From positions 100,777,886 through 100,841,885 of the forward strand of contig JAVGWX010000007.1 of NCBI GenBank assembly GCA_036924085.1: DNA of 64,000 nt, given 5' to 3'. This stretch comes from Ariolimax columbianus (Eukaryota > Mollusca > Gastropoda > Stylommatophora > Arionidae). A program made the translations under genes and the position numbers. Below the pieces are notes generated by a model. That model did not search any database and was not told the origin of the DNA. It saw nothing but the letters and a program-made list of their open reading frames with translations. Below are positions 35,160-45,296 of the stretch, in pieces; position 1 is the stretch's first letter; every line of letters begins with the position of its first letter.

Positions 35160-35352
35160 TGTAAGGGAGGAATGAATGAAGTCTATAATATGAACCTTTC
35201 AGAACGAATGAATGAAGTTTACAATAAGAACTTTAATCAGAACGAATGAATGAAGTCTACAATAAGAAATTTTGTCAGAACGAATGAATGAAGTTTACAA
35301 TATGAATCTGTCACAACGAATGAGTGAAGTCTACAATATGAACCTGTCAGAA
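35160..35352. repeat. ~37-bp tandem repeat, about 5 copies
   Basis: Units contain CAGAACGAATGAATGAAGTC or -TTT, then TACAATA(A/T)GAA and a short variable T-rich end. Period varies 36-38 bp. Confidence 0.85.
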
Positions 35353-35395
35353 CAGTCAGGTAGACCGATAACAACGCTGTAAAGGGCTGGTCAGG

Positions 35396-36623
35396 AGAGA
35401 TCAGGACTCAAACATTTGGTGGACTTCAGGTGTGGGTTAGACGAGAGATCAGGACTCAGACATTTGGTGGACTTCAGGTGTGGGTTAAACGAGAGATCAG
35501 GACTCAAACATTTGGTAGACTTCATAATAAGGTGTGGGTTAGACGAGAGACCAGGACTCAAACATTTGGTGGACTTCAGGTGTGGGTTAGACGAGAGACC
35601 AGGACTCAAACATTTGGTGGACTTCAGGTGTGGGTTAGACGAGAGATCAGGACTCAAACATTTGGTGGACTTCAGGTGTGGGTTAGACGAGAGATCAGGA
35701 CTCAAACAATTGGTGGACTTCAGGTGTGGGTTAGACGAGAGATCAGGACTCAGACATTTGGTAGACTTCAGGTGTGGGTTAGACGAGAGATCAGGACTCA
35801 GACATTTGGTAGACTTCAGGTGTGGGTTAGACGAGAGATCAGGACTCAAACAATTGGTGGACTTCAGGTGTGGGTTAGACGAGAGATCAGGACTCAGACA
35901 TTTGGTAGACTTCAGGTGTGGGGTAGACGAGAGATCAGGACTCAAACAATTGGTGGACTTCAGGTGTGGGTTAGACGAGAGATCAGGACTCAAACATTTG
36001 GTGGACTTCAGGTGTGGGTTAGACGAGAGACCAGGACTCAAACATTTGGTGGACTTCAGGTGTGGGTTAGACGAGAGGTCAGGACTCAAACATTTGGTGG
36101 ACTTCAGGTGTGGGTTAGACGAGAGATCAGGACTCAAACATTTGGTGGACTTCAGGTGTGGGTTAGACGAGAGACCAGGACTCAAACATTTGGTGGACTT
36201 CAGGTGTGGGTTAGACGAGAGATCAGGACTCAAACAATTGGTGGACTTCAGGTGTGGGTTAGACGAGAGGCCAGGACTCAGACAATTGGTGGAATTCAGG
36301 TGTGGGTTAGACGAGAGATCAGGACTCAAACAATTGGTGGACTTCAGGTGTGGGTTAGACGAGAGATCAGGACTCAAACAATTGGTGGACTTCAGGTGTG
36401 GGTTAGACGAGAGGCCAGGACTCAAACAATTGGTGGACTTCAGGTGTGGGTTAGACGAGAGATCAGGACTCAAACATTTGGTGGACTTCAGGTGTGGGTT
36501 AGACGAGAGATCAGGACTCAAACAATTGGTGGACTTCAGGTGTGGGTTAGACGAGAGATCAGGACTCAAACAATTGGTGGACTTCAGGTGTGGGTTAGAC
36601 GAGAGGTCAGGACTCAGACACAA
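35396..36623. repeat. 48-bp tandem repeat, about 25 copies
   Basis: The unit contains GTTAGACGAGAGATCAGGAC, TCAAACATTTGGTGGACTTC and AGGTGTGG. Variants affect single sites (ATC/ACC/GTC/GCC; CATTTGG/CAATTGG). One unit has an 8-bp insertion near 35525. The 48-bp period keeps several frames open for ~1.2 kb on both strands. The plus frame beginning 35430 encodes 16-residue repeats (FGGLQVWVRREIRTQT) and runs without interruption into LINE coding sequence at 36624. Confidence 0.97.
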
Positions 36624-36833
36624 ATGAAGGTCTATGCTGCAATTGTACTACCTACCCTTTTATATGCGTGTGAGACCTTGACCTTCTATAGTCGCCATGT
36701 CGGGAAATTAAATCATATCCACGTGCACTGCCTGCGAAAATTAATGAGGATTCGATGGCAGGACATGGTGTCACATACAGATGTGCTAGCTCGATCGGCA
36801 ACAACAATGAGCAGATTAACAAAAAGGGTCTGA
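36619..36833 (+). pseudogene. LINE fragment fused in frame to the 48-bp array
   Basis: The frame that traverses the 48-bp array continues as RTQTQMKVYAAIVLPTLLYA, CETLTFYSRHVGKLNHIHVH, CLRKLMRIRWQDMVSH and TDVLARSA. This is the post-RT region of the APE-type LINE family (KVYRAVVLTTLLYACETWT...LRKLL.I.WQD..PDTEVL.RA). The repeat peptide FGRLQVWVRREI is itself the family's segment just upstream (FGRLR..VWERRGI), so the array is an expansion of the element's own coding sequence. Stop at 36831-36833. Upstream LINE sequence before the array is absent. Confidence 0.8.
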
Positions 36834-38992
36834 GAGAAAAACGAAGCTCACTGTTAAAACAGAAACACTTGTTTACCAGGCCTGTGTCCTCAGCACTTTT
36901 CTTCATGGCAGTGAGACATGAATTAACTACATGCTTAGGCTGCTAAACAGCTATCATCATGAGGTGCCTGCGCAGGATCCTAGCTGCTGAATGGCAGGAC
37001 GAGATCATCAACGCAGAGGTGTTGAAGAGAACAGGTGTTGGAGAGAACATATGCATGAGAGAACAAATGTTGGAGAGAACAGATGTTGGAGAGAACAGAT
37101 GTTGGAGAGAACAGGTGCATGAGAGAACAGGTGCATGAGAGAACAGGTGTTGGAGAGAACAGGTGTTGGAGAGAACAGGAACAGGTGTTGGAGAGAACAT
37201 GTTGGAGAGAACAGGTGTTGGAGAGAACATGTGTTGGAGAGAACAGGTGTTGGAGAGAACATGTGTTGGAGAGAACATATGCATGAGAGAACAAATGTTG
37301 GAGAGAACAGATGTTGGAGAGAACAGGTGTTGGAGAGAACAGGAACAGGTGTTGGAGAGAACATGTTGGAGAGAACATGTTGGAGAGAACAGGAACAGAT
37401 GTTGGAGAGAACAGGAACAGGTGTTGGAGAGAACATGTTGGAGAGAACATGTTGGAGAGAACAGGAACAGATGTTGGAGAGAACAGGAACAGATGTTGGA
37501 GAGAACAGGAACAGGTGTTGGAGAGAACATGTTGGAGAGAACATGTTGGAGAGAACAGGAACAGATGTTGGAGAGAACAGGAACAGGTGTTGGAGAGAAC
37601 ATGTTGGAGAGAACATGTTGGAGAGAACAGGAACAGATGTTGGAGAGAACAGGAACAGGTGTTGGAGAGAACATGTTGGAGAGAACATGTTGGAGAGAAC
37701 ATGTTGGAGAGAACAGGTGTTGGAGAGAACAGGTGCATGAGAGAACAGGTGCATGAGAGAACAGGTGTTGGAGAGAACAGGTGTTGGAGAGAACAGGTGT
37801 TGGAGAGAACAGGAACAGGTGTTGGATAGAACATATTGGAGAGAACAGGTGTTGGAGAGAACATGTTGGAGAGAACAGGAACAGGTGTTGGAGAGAACAT
37901 ATTGGAGAGAACAGGTGTTGGAGAGAACAGGTGTTGGAGAGAACATATTGGAGAGAACAGGTGTTGGAGAGAACAGGTGTTGGAGAGAACATATTGGAGA
38001 GAACAGGTGTTGGAGAGAACAGGTGTTGGAGAGAACATGTTGGAGAGAACAGGAACAGGTGTTGGAGAGAACATATTGGAGAGAACAGGTGTTGGAGAGA
38101 ACAGGTGTTGGAGAGAACATATTGGAGAGAACAGGTGTTGGAGAGAACAGGTGTTGGAGAGAACATATTGGAGAGAACAGGTGTTGGAGAGAACAGGTGT
38201 TGGAGAGAACATATTGGAGAGAACAGGTGTTGGAGAGAACAGGTGTTGGAGAGAACATATTGGAGAGAACAGGTGTTGGAGAGAACAGGTGTTGGAGAGA
38301 ACAGGAACAGGTGTTGGAGAGAACAGGAACAGGTGTTGGAGAGAACATATTGGAGAGAACATATGTTGGAGAGAACGGATGTTGGAGAGAACATGTTGGA
38401 GAGAACAGATGTTGGAGAGAACATGTTGGAGAGAACATGTTGGAGAGAACGGATGTTGGAGAGAACGGATGTTGGAGAGAACATGTTGGAGAGAACATGT
38501 TGGAGAAAACAGATGTTGGAGAGAACATGTTGGAGAGAACATGTTGGAGAGAACATGTTGGAGAGAACGGATGTTGGAGAGAACATATACTGCTATTATC
38601 TTTTCTATGCTTAGTTTTCGAAGGCTCGGATGGCTGGGACACACTCGGTGGATGGATGAATGCGGAATAACAAAATATCTTCTCTATGGGAGAATTACAG
38701 TTGGGGAAAAGGTCTCGGGCAGGCCACTACTTCGGTCGAAGAATATATACAAGCGGGATTTGATTTGGAATCATGGGAACATGATCATGTTACATGGAGA
38801 GGCAGTATTAAGCATGTAATACAAACAAAGGAGATACTGATTGCTGATAGGCCAAGGACTCAGCGTTTGAGAAGACAGGCCACATCATGCGATGCCGCAA
38901 ACGGTCCTGACTTGCCTTGCACGCACTGTGGAAGACGCTTCTCTGCTCGGATTGGTCTTACGAGTCACATGCGTTTTCGTCAGGGACTGTAG
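36829..38992 (+). pseudogene. LINE C-terminus split by a 1.6-kb minisatellite
   Basis: Frame 1 from about 36829 reads KTKLTVKTETLVYQACVLST then FLHGSET-stop. After a shift, from 36959, it reads MRCLRRILAAEWQDEIINAE and VLKRTG. The 14/16-bp array follows. On its far side (38600-38770) the family sequence resumes: FRRLGWLGHTRWMDECGITK, YLLYG, GRPLLRSKNIYKRDL. After another shift come WEHDHVTWRGSI and PCTHCGRRFSARIGLTSHMR (the C2H2-like end, to 38992). In relatives of this LINE the VLERTG and RRLRWLGH motifs are about ten residues apart. It belongs to a subfamily related to, but distinct from, the fragment ending at 36833. Confidence 0.85.
37019..38590. repeat. 14/16-bp interspersed tandem array, ~1.57 kb
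   Basis: The basic words are GTGTTGGAGAGAACAG (16 bp) and GTTGGAGAGAACAT (14 bp), with insertions (GAACAG, GCATGAGAGAACAG) and an ATATTGGAGAGAAC variant concentrated after 37830. Words are arranged in longer repeated strings (for example ~60-bp groups around 37330-37700). Mixed unit lengths leave several frames open over >500 codons on both strands; these are artefacts. The first unit, VLKRTGVGE, is LINE coding sequence. Confidence 0.97.
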
Positions 38993-39044
38993 TTACATCC
39001 CTTTTTTCAAAGGACAATCACTATCTTCCGACAAGACGAAAAAA

Positions 39045-39449
39045 ACCAATGTTATCTCGATATGTGAAGCACAGCTGAGATGGCCTCAACATGCAGTACG
39101 CATGTCGGATCAACCATTACCAAAAGTACTGGTCTATGGGGAACTGCAATATGGCAACAGAGCAAGCGGTGGGCAGCGGAACTGATCCAGTGCGGTATAA
39201 AACTTGATTACTGCGAAAGAATCACCACCAATAGCACAGACTGGAGCAGTGTGGGGGATGTTCAGAGACATGAGGGTATCAAGAACAGCTTAGACTATCC
39301 AGAGACGATCGCTGGGCAAGTCAGCTCAAGTCAACCCTTCTGCAACCCCTTTGGAAGGGAGTATCCTATTTCCTTATACTAAATGCAACTGTCAATTCTG
39401 GGCTCCGATTGGCTTGTTAAGCCATCTTGGAACTCATATGAAAAATTAA
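39045..39449 (+). pseudogene. LINE C-terminal fragment ending in a zinc finger
   Basis: The plus frame at 39068-39184 reads AQLRWPQHAVRMSDQPLPKV then LVYGELQYGNRASGGQRN and a stop. It resumes shifted as DYCERITTNSTDWSSV, and finally, from 39382, KCNCQFWAPIGLLSHLGTHM, K, N, TAA (39447-39449). This is the same C2H2-type ending (C-x-C...IGL.SHL.TH) as at 33993 and 38992, with one residue missing between the cysteines. It immediately precedes the 27-bp array. Confidence 0.8.
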
Positions 39450-40487
39450 TGTTGACAAACTGATGTGAACAGTGAATGGTGACAAACTGATGTGAACAGA
39501 AAATGTTGACAAACTGATGTGAACAGTGAATGGTGACAAACTGATGTGAACAGTAAATGTTGACAAACTGACGTGAACAGTAAATGTTGACAAACTGATG
39601 TGAACAGTGAATGTTGACAAACTGATGTGAACAGTGAATGTCGACAAACTGATGTGAACAGTGAATGTTGACAAACTGATGTGAACAATGAATGTTGACA
39701 AACTGATGTGAACAGTGAATGTTGACAAACTGATGTGAACAGTGAATGTTGACAAACTGATGTGAACAGTGAATGTTGACAAACTGATGTGAACAGTGAA
39801 TGTTGACAAACTGATGTGAACAGTGGATGTTGACAAACTGATGTGAACAGTGAATGTTGACAAACTGATGTGAACAGTGAATGTTGACAAACTGATGTGA
39901 ACAATGAATGTTGACAAACTGATGTGAACAGTGAATGTTGACAAACTGATGTGAACAGTGAATGTTGACAAACTGATGTGAACAGTGAATGTTGACAAAC
40001 TGATGTGAACAGTGAATGTTGACAAACTGATGTGAACAGTGAATGTTGACAAACTGATGGAAACAGTGAATGTTGACAAACTAATGTGAACAGTGAATGT
40101 TGACAAACTGTTATGAACAGTGAATGTTGACAAACTGATGGGAACAGTGAATGTTGACACACTGATGTGAACAGTCAATGTTGACAAACTGATGGAAACA
40201 GTGAATGTTGACAAACTGATGTGAACAGTGAATGTTGACAAACTGTTATGAACAGTGAATGTTGACAAACTGATGGGAACAGTGAATGTTGACACACTGA
40301 TGTGAACAGTGAATGTTGACAAACTGACGTGAACAGTGAATGTGGACAAACTGATGTGAACAGTGAATGTTGACAAACTGATGTGAACAGTGAATGTTGA
40401 CAAACTGATGTGAACAAAGAATGTTGACAAACTGATGTAAACAAAGAATGTTGACAAACTGATGTGAACAGTGAATGTTGACAAGGT
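39448..40487. repeat. 27-bp tandem repeat, about 38 copies
   Basis: The unit contains AATGTTGACAAACTGATGTG plus AACAGTG. The first unit overlaps the TAA of the LINE C-terminus. A variant block (TGATGGAAACAG, ACTAATG, CTGTTATGAACAG, GATGGGAACAG, ACACACTG) is itself repeated (about 40055-40165 and 40185-40300). Open minus-strand frames (STFTVHISL repeats, up to 372 codons) follow from the period being a multiple of three. Confidence 0.97.
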
Positions 40488-40689
40488 GGTCTTCATCGAT
40501 TTGGGTAAACGAACAACAAATTTAGAGACCGACACTGCGATCAGTGACTGAGACGTCTCATTACTTCTTAAAGAACAGCAACAAACTCCCTTAACTTGAC
40601 TGGGTCTGAAGAAATCCTTAGTATGAGGAACAGATGTTGAACAAGAGTGGGAAAGTTCAAAACAGTTTAAGAACAGCTAAAAGTGGAAT
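40488..40689. other. Spacer between array and LINE
   Basis: Unique sequence, nothing recognised. Confidence 0.4.
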
Positions 40690-41560
40690 GTGTTCCATGT
40701 AGAGAGGTAAACACCAAGCATAAACAGTGGATAACTAGATTTGTAGTTAAATGTAGAAGAGCTAAAAATAAAGCATGGAAAAAATATATAGAGGCAGGTA
40801 AATGGAAATAAACATTAAAAATATTTGGACAAACAAAACATAGCGCAGAAAGTGAATAAAACAGCAAAAATGGCCTTGAAAAAAAACAAACTTGCTAATA
40901 GGATCAAGATTGATAGCAGAAGCTTCTTTTCGTATGTTAGAAATACACAAAAAAGGAAAGACAAGGTAGGCCTTATCATAGATAGCACAGGTAAAATAAT
41001 AAAATAGGGAGACAGCCAATCTACTAAGTCAATTGTTTCGCACAGTCTTCACAAAAGAAGACTGCTCCAAGAGCCTTTAGATATTTTCAAATGCAAAATT
41101 GATAGAGTGGGATTACAATCAATCTGTATCGCGGAAGAAATGGTTTTTTAAAAATTGGAGGGATTAAAAGTAGGTAAATGTCCAGGTCAAGATGGTATCC
41201 ATCCAAAATTGCGTCAAGATGGTATCCATCCAAAATTGCGTCAAGATGGTATCCATCCAAAATTGCTATTCGAAATTAGAGACCAACTATCAAAACCATT
41301 GGCTATATTATGTTCTCAGTAACTGGCAAAAGGGATTGTTCCAAGAGATTAGAAAGATGCAGGAGTGATCCCATTATTCAAAAAGGGAAAGAAATCAGAT
41401 CCAGAAAATTATAGACCGATGAGTTTAACGAGCATATCCTGTAAATTGTTAGAATCAATAATCAAAGAAAACATTGTAATGCATTTAGACAGGTTTAATG
41501 TATTCAGAAAATGTCAGCATGGGTTTACTAGAGATAGATCGTGCTTAACAAATCTATAGG
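40690..41560 (+). pseudogene. CR1/L2-like LINE: pre-RT and RT N-terminus
   Basis: Plus frames read QWITRFVVKCRRAKNKAWKK (40725-40790), then NIAQKVNKTAKMALKKNKLA and RSFFSYVRNTQKRKDKVG (40840-40970). After breaks comes LKVGKCPGQDGIHPKL (RT block 0, 41167-41214) with its tail repeated three times. Next are LAKGIVPRD-stop-KDAGVIPLFKKGKKSDPENY, RPMSLTSISCKLLESIIKEN and CQHGFTRDRSCLTNL (RT blocks 1-2, to 41558). The RT palm with part of motif B appears again only at 42985-43385, after foreign sequence. Several in-frame stops; dead element. Confidence 0.85.
41188..41265. repeat. 27-bp triplication inside RT coding sequence
   Basis: The 27-bp word CAAGATGGTATCCATCCAAA-ATTGCGT occurs three times without mismatch (the last lacks its final three bases), adding QDGIHPKLR twice in frame to RT block 0. 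The identity of the units implies a recent event. Confidence 0.95.
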
Positions 41561-41869
41561 AATTACTCATGTGCTGGATCTAAATTGGAATATACTCCGT
41601 GAACCGTACATGCATGTGAAGTATAACATGTCCAGAGCTCCGTAAGATTTTGTGTGAATGGGGTGATATTGAAAAAACCAAACTAGCAAAAATTAATTCT
41701 ATGCTATACCCCAAATGATGCTTTTCACTTATACGAAGAGAGTTGTTCTATTACAAAATCAATAAATATTTGTCTTTCTGTTGGTAAAGAGCTTCTTAAT
41801 CTAGTTAGAGGCTCACTTATAACAGTAATGATTGTGTTAGTTCCATATCGTTATTTGTCTGACCCGGCA
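41561..41869. other. Spacer, nothing recognised
   Basis: Unique AT-rich sequence between LINE pieces. Confidence 0.4.
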
Positions 41870-42330
41870 ATTCCCAACAACGAAGGTTGGCTGCAATAGA
41901 TCTCCAACGTTCCTTGTCTCTGGTCTTCAAAGGTATCAATTCTCACCTGTAACTGTTTATTCATTGTCCATCTTTCATTTGCACCATTCAGTAAGGAAGA
42001 ATACACATACCATTTCTAATGATGGTCTCTAATCTATTGTTTTACTTCTGGTGTTCTCTATGTCCATAAGGTCACTGTGTCATTATGTACCTGAAAATTC
42101 TCTATGTTTTCTGCACATCTGATTTGAGGATATCTGGTCCTACATTATTTTGTACCTGTGGCTTGTGTGTTCTCTTTTCATGGAATAGTTGGCTGACATA
42201 TTCTGCCCACTTCTTTTGTAATATCTTCCTCATGAAATATATGCCTCATTTGCTATCTCTGTTTTTAATATTGTCTAACCAACCAGTCAGTCTAACCAAC
42301 CAGTCTAACTGACATTTTTCCTAAGTCCAT
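41870..42330 (-). pseudogene. Possible LINE pre-RT fragment, opposite orientation
   Basis: Read on the minus strand, 42245-42060 gives KKWAEYVSQLFHEKRTHKPQ, VQNNVGPDILKSDVQK and RYIMTQ. This resembles the W.EYI..LF..ER..KP....N..GP.ILK.EVE pre-RT region of RTE/Ingi-like LINEs. Further along, LIPLKTRDKERWRSI is also minus-strand. Placement and limits are uncertain. It appears to interrupt the plus-strand CR1-like element. Confidence 0.5.
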
Positions 42331-42984
42331 TTTTTTATTTGCAATATATAGACAACCTACAAACGTTTTATGGTACAATAGGCATTCTTCCTACACAATG
42401 GTTGCATTCACAAACTTGGATAAGTCTGGCCCGTCTTTCGCTCCTGGACTTGTCCACATTTTTCTATAGTTCTATAGATCTGTTTGTTGATTCTCTTCAT
42501 GTCACCTGCTATAGCTATTTGTTTGTATATCCGGTGATTTACCCACTCGAGTAGATACACTTTTTTATAATTACTTAAATATTAATAGACCTAATAAATA
42601 TGTTAAAACATTTGACTCACTGTGGCATTATCAGTTGAAGTGAAGTTTTCTCTGCTTAGAGTCTTAATCTTATTCTTTTATTCAATCTTTCGAAGTTTGG
42701 GAACTTGAAAACCGAAACCCATGTCCTATTATTATAATTATCACCACATCCTGGGGAAGTACAATAAGGCATTGTCAACGACGACTTCGATGAAATATAA
42801 ACACGCCTAAATGATATAAAACACGTTTAAATCATAAAAATTAACTGACGAGGTAAGAACACAGATGTTGACATATTGAAGTTCGTAGACCGGAAACTAA
42901 CACAGATGGACTGTTCTTGTGGACGTCACGACTTTTGCGAAATATTGTGATTTGGCTTGAATTTACAAGGGGTGTTGAATGAAA
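42331..42984. other. AT-rich spacer
   Basis: Nothing recognised. Confidence 0.4.
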
Positions 42985-43385
42985 GCAGAGAGTGGGCATC
43001 AATAAAGAGTACTCTGAGTGGTGTGCCACAGGACTAAGTTTTGGGATCAATGTTGTTATTGATTTACATAACCGATTTGGACAGTGATTGGAAAATTTGC
43101 AGACGACACAAAACTATGTAGGAGTGTCTCATCCAAAGCAGAAGTGGATATATTGAGGTCGGATTTAGATAAAATTCGACACTGGCCTGTGAAGTGGCAA
43201 ATGGAGTTAATGGAAATAAATGTACAGTCAACCACATGAGTAGATCCAATATGGAACATAATTACAGAATGGGCGAGAACAAGATTAGAATGATAGATAA
43301 AGAAAGGGACCTAGGGGTTATAATAAAGCATACAGGTAAAGTAATGAGCAGGTCCAGGTAACAGTGAATAAGGTAAATGCAATGT
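42985..43385 (+). pseudogene. CR1-like LINE: RT palm, continued
   Basis: With frameshifts it reads INKEYSEW, GVPQD-stop-VLGSMLL, IYITDLDSDWKICRRHK (the FADDTK region, altered), SKAEVDILRSDLDKI, NMEHNYRMGENKIRM and DKERDLGVII. This is motif B to the thumb of a CR1/L2-type RT and likely the continuation of the element at 40690-41560. Confidence 0.75.
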
Positions 43386-43935
43386 TCAGGTCAGGTTAGG
43401 TCAAGTCATCCCGTAACCGGTGAGGTCGTTGGGGCACACATGAAGACATCCTCACAACACCATGCCACCCCTCTCTGTCAGCGGCCGCTGCCTGTACCTC
43501 TTCTGGTTGGAGATTGGTCCATTCTTTTATGTTGTCCTCCCATCTCTTTTTGGGACGGCCTCTTCGTCGTCTGTCTTGCACCTTTCCGTGGAGGATTGTA
43601 TTTGCAAGACCAGTTGATCTCGATATGTGACCGTACCAAGTGAGTTTCCTTCTTTTGACAGTTGCCAAGAGGTCTTCAAAAGGCCCTATGGCTGTTGTAA
43701 TTCTCTCGTATTTCCTCTTTTGTAACTCGATCTTTGTACGTGACGTTTAAAAGTCTTCTGAAACATCTCACCTCCAGGGCATGTATCCTTCGTTGAAGGT
43801 CAGCTGTAACTGTCCATGTCTCACAAGCATAAAAGGAATATTGACAGAGCCAGTGTACGCATTAATCTAATTTTCGTGCGTAGTGCTAATCGTTTATCTT
43901 ACCAGATTTTGTTAAGCCATGCAATGTTGGGTATG
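43385..43935 (-). pseudogene. RTE-like LINE C-terminal region
   Basis: The minus frame 43668-43396 is intact: MATVKRRKLTWYGHISRSTG, LANTILHGKVQDRRRRGRPK, KRWEDNIKEWTNLQPEEVQA and VPQRPHRLRDDLT-stop. Upstream (43930-43670), broken frames give KIRLMRTLALSIFLLC and ...FQKTFKRHVQ. It is the same family as 6123-6290. The sequence just past the stop (TGACCTAACCTGACCTGAAC) is a short repeat, as expected for RTE-type tails. Confidence 0.8.
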
Positions 43936-45059
43936 ATAAAAACTAATATTAAACATAGTTTCGGTCAACCTTCTTCAGCACACTCGGGATGCGTGGAAAG
44001 CTGCTACAGCGCATCACCTACGCCCTTCTCAGAACGAACAAAAGAGCACAGTTACCCACTGTATGTATTCAAAAACACAACAATCTCTACCCTGTACCAC
44101 AAACTGATATTTAAATCCTGTTATCTCTGTCAATTAGACAACAATTCTGGTTTTTAAATAAAATATTTTAATAGCGTAGCTGACCCATAATGGTTTATAT
44201 TCGTGGTATGCTTGCATTATTCTCTATCAAACACGAGCAACTTAGATCAAGTTAGATAGCAAGCCGCAGTTGACGGCTCAGCCTACCCCGTGTTTAGACC
44301 CCCTTGTTGGAGACCTTTTATCTTGAGATCTGTCTATGAAACGATGCGCTTATTCGATGACCTGTTATCTGTTAGTCGCCATGTTGTCACCTTGCATCTT
44401 GCTAGTCTCCTCCCCAGTTAACATGACCAATGATACATCTTCCAACCGCCGTGTGTGAATTATTTCCGACAAACACAAAAACAATAATTAGACACGGACA
44501 TCATCAAAGACTGTATCAGAAATTAATTCTAAACAAGGAAACCGTTGGACAAAAATAAAAGTGCGCCACGGCCTTCATCTCGATCTCAGATGATGACCTC
44601 GCTGTTGTTGTGACCCTGGACAGTTCGATAACGCGGGGGTGGGAGATTACAACTTGCAATTGGTTGGGGAGGAGGGGGAGATGACCACTTAAACGTTGCC
44701 CATTATCCCCATGCTTTTTCCAACTGAGTCTTTTTTACATTTTGTTGCTGACTGTATTGATTCATTTGTTGGTAGCGTCTTTGTTCAGGTTTTGATTACG
44801 TGAAGAGTTTGATGGTGGTGTTTAGGCGCGATATTTGTCCATGTTTCACGTTCGTGCTATTGTTTATGTTTGTCCATGTTTTAGGGTCGTGCTATTGTTT
44901 ATGTTTGTCTTATTATTGTTGTTGGCATGTTCGATCTTGTTGTTATATATATTTAATTCGCTGACTGTAATGATTTATTTGTGTCCAATTTGGTTTTGTT
45001 TATTCAGCTGTTCGTCTTTTCTTGTTGGTTTTTCTCTCTGATTGTGCGAAGGTAGGCAG
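43936..45059. other. Unannotated region
   Basis: About 1.1 kb without a recognised domain. The plus frame 43816-44157 overlaps decayed LINE sequence at its start. Confidence 0.4.
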
Positions 45060-45296
45060 GCGTATCTGTCTCAGTACGTGTATGTGTGTGGGACACAGGC
45101 GGGTCTGTCTCAGTGCGTGTATGTGTGTGGGACACAGGTGTGTCTGTCTCGGTGCGTGTATGTGTGTGGGACACAGGCGTGTCTGTCTCAGTGCGTGAAT
45201 GTGTGTGGGACACAGGCGTGTCTGTCTCAGTGTGTGTATGTGTGTGGGACACAGGTGTGCTTTTCTCAGTGCGTGTATGTGTGTGGGACACATGTC
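45060..45296. repeat. 39-bp tandem repeat, 6 copies
   Basis: The unit contains GTGTCTGTCTCAGTGCGTGT and ATGTGTGTGGGACACAGGC. The period is divisible by three, so frames stay open on both strands; they are non-coding by my reading. Confidence 0.95.

Noticed and set aside
35391..36627. 410-codon minus and 403-codon plus frames across the 48-bp array
   Set aside because: The 48-bp period keeps frames open by arithmetic. Only the 35430-36833 frame has independent support, as LINE sequence at its end.
36943..38670. Open frames of 277-554 codons on both strands across the 14/16-bp array
   Set aside because: They arise from a low-complexity array without stops in most phases. The peptides are simple SLQHVLSN or GENRCWREQ repeats, and only the edges are meaningful (LINE sequence).
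39417..40535. 372-codon minus-strand frame (STFTVHISL repeats)
   Set aside because: 27-bp tandem repeat artefact; the frame begins and ends at the array edges.
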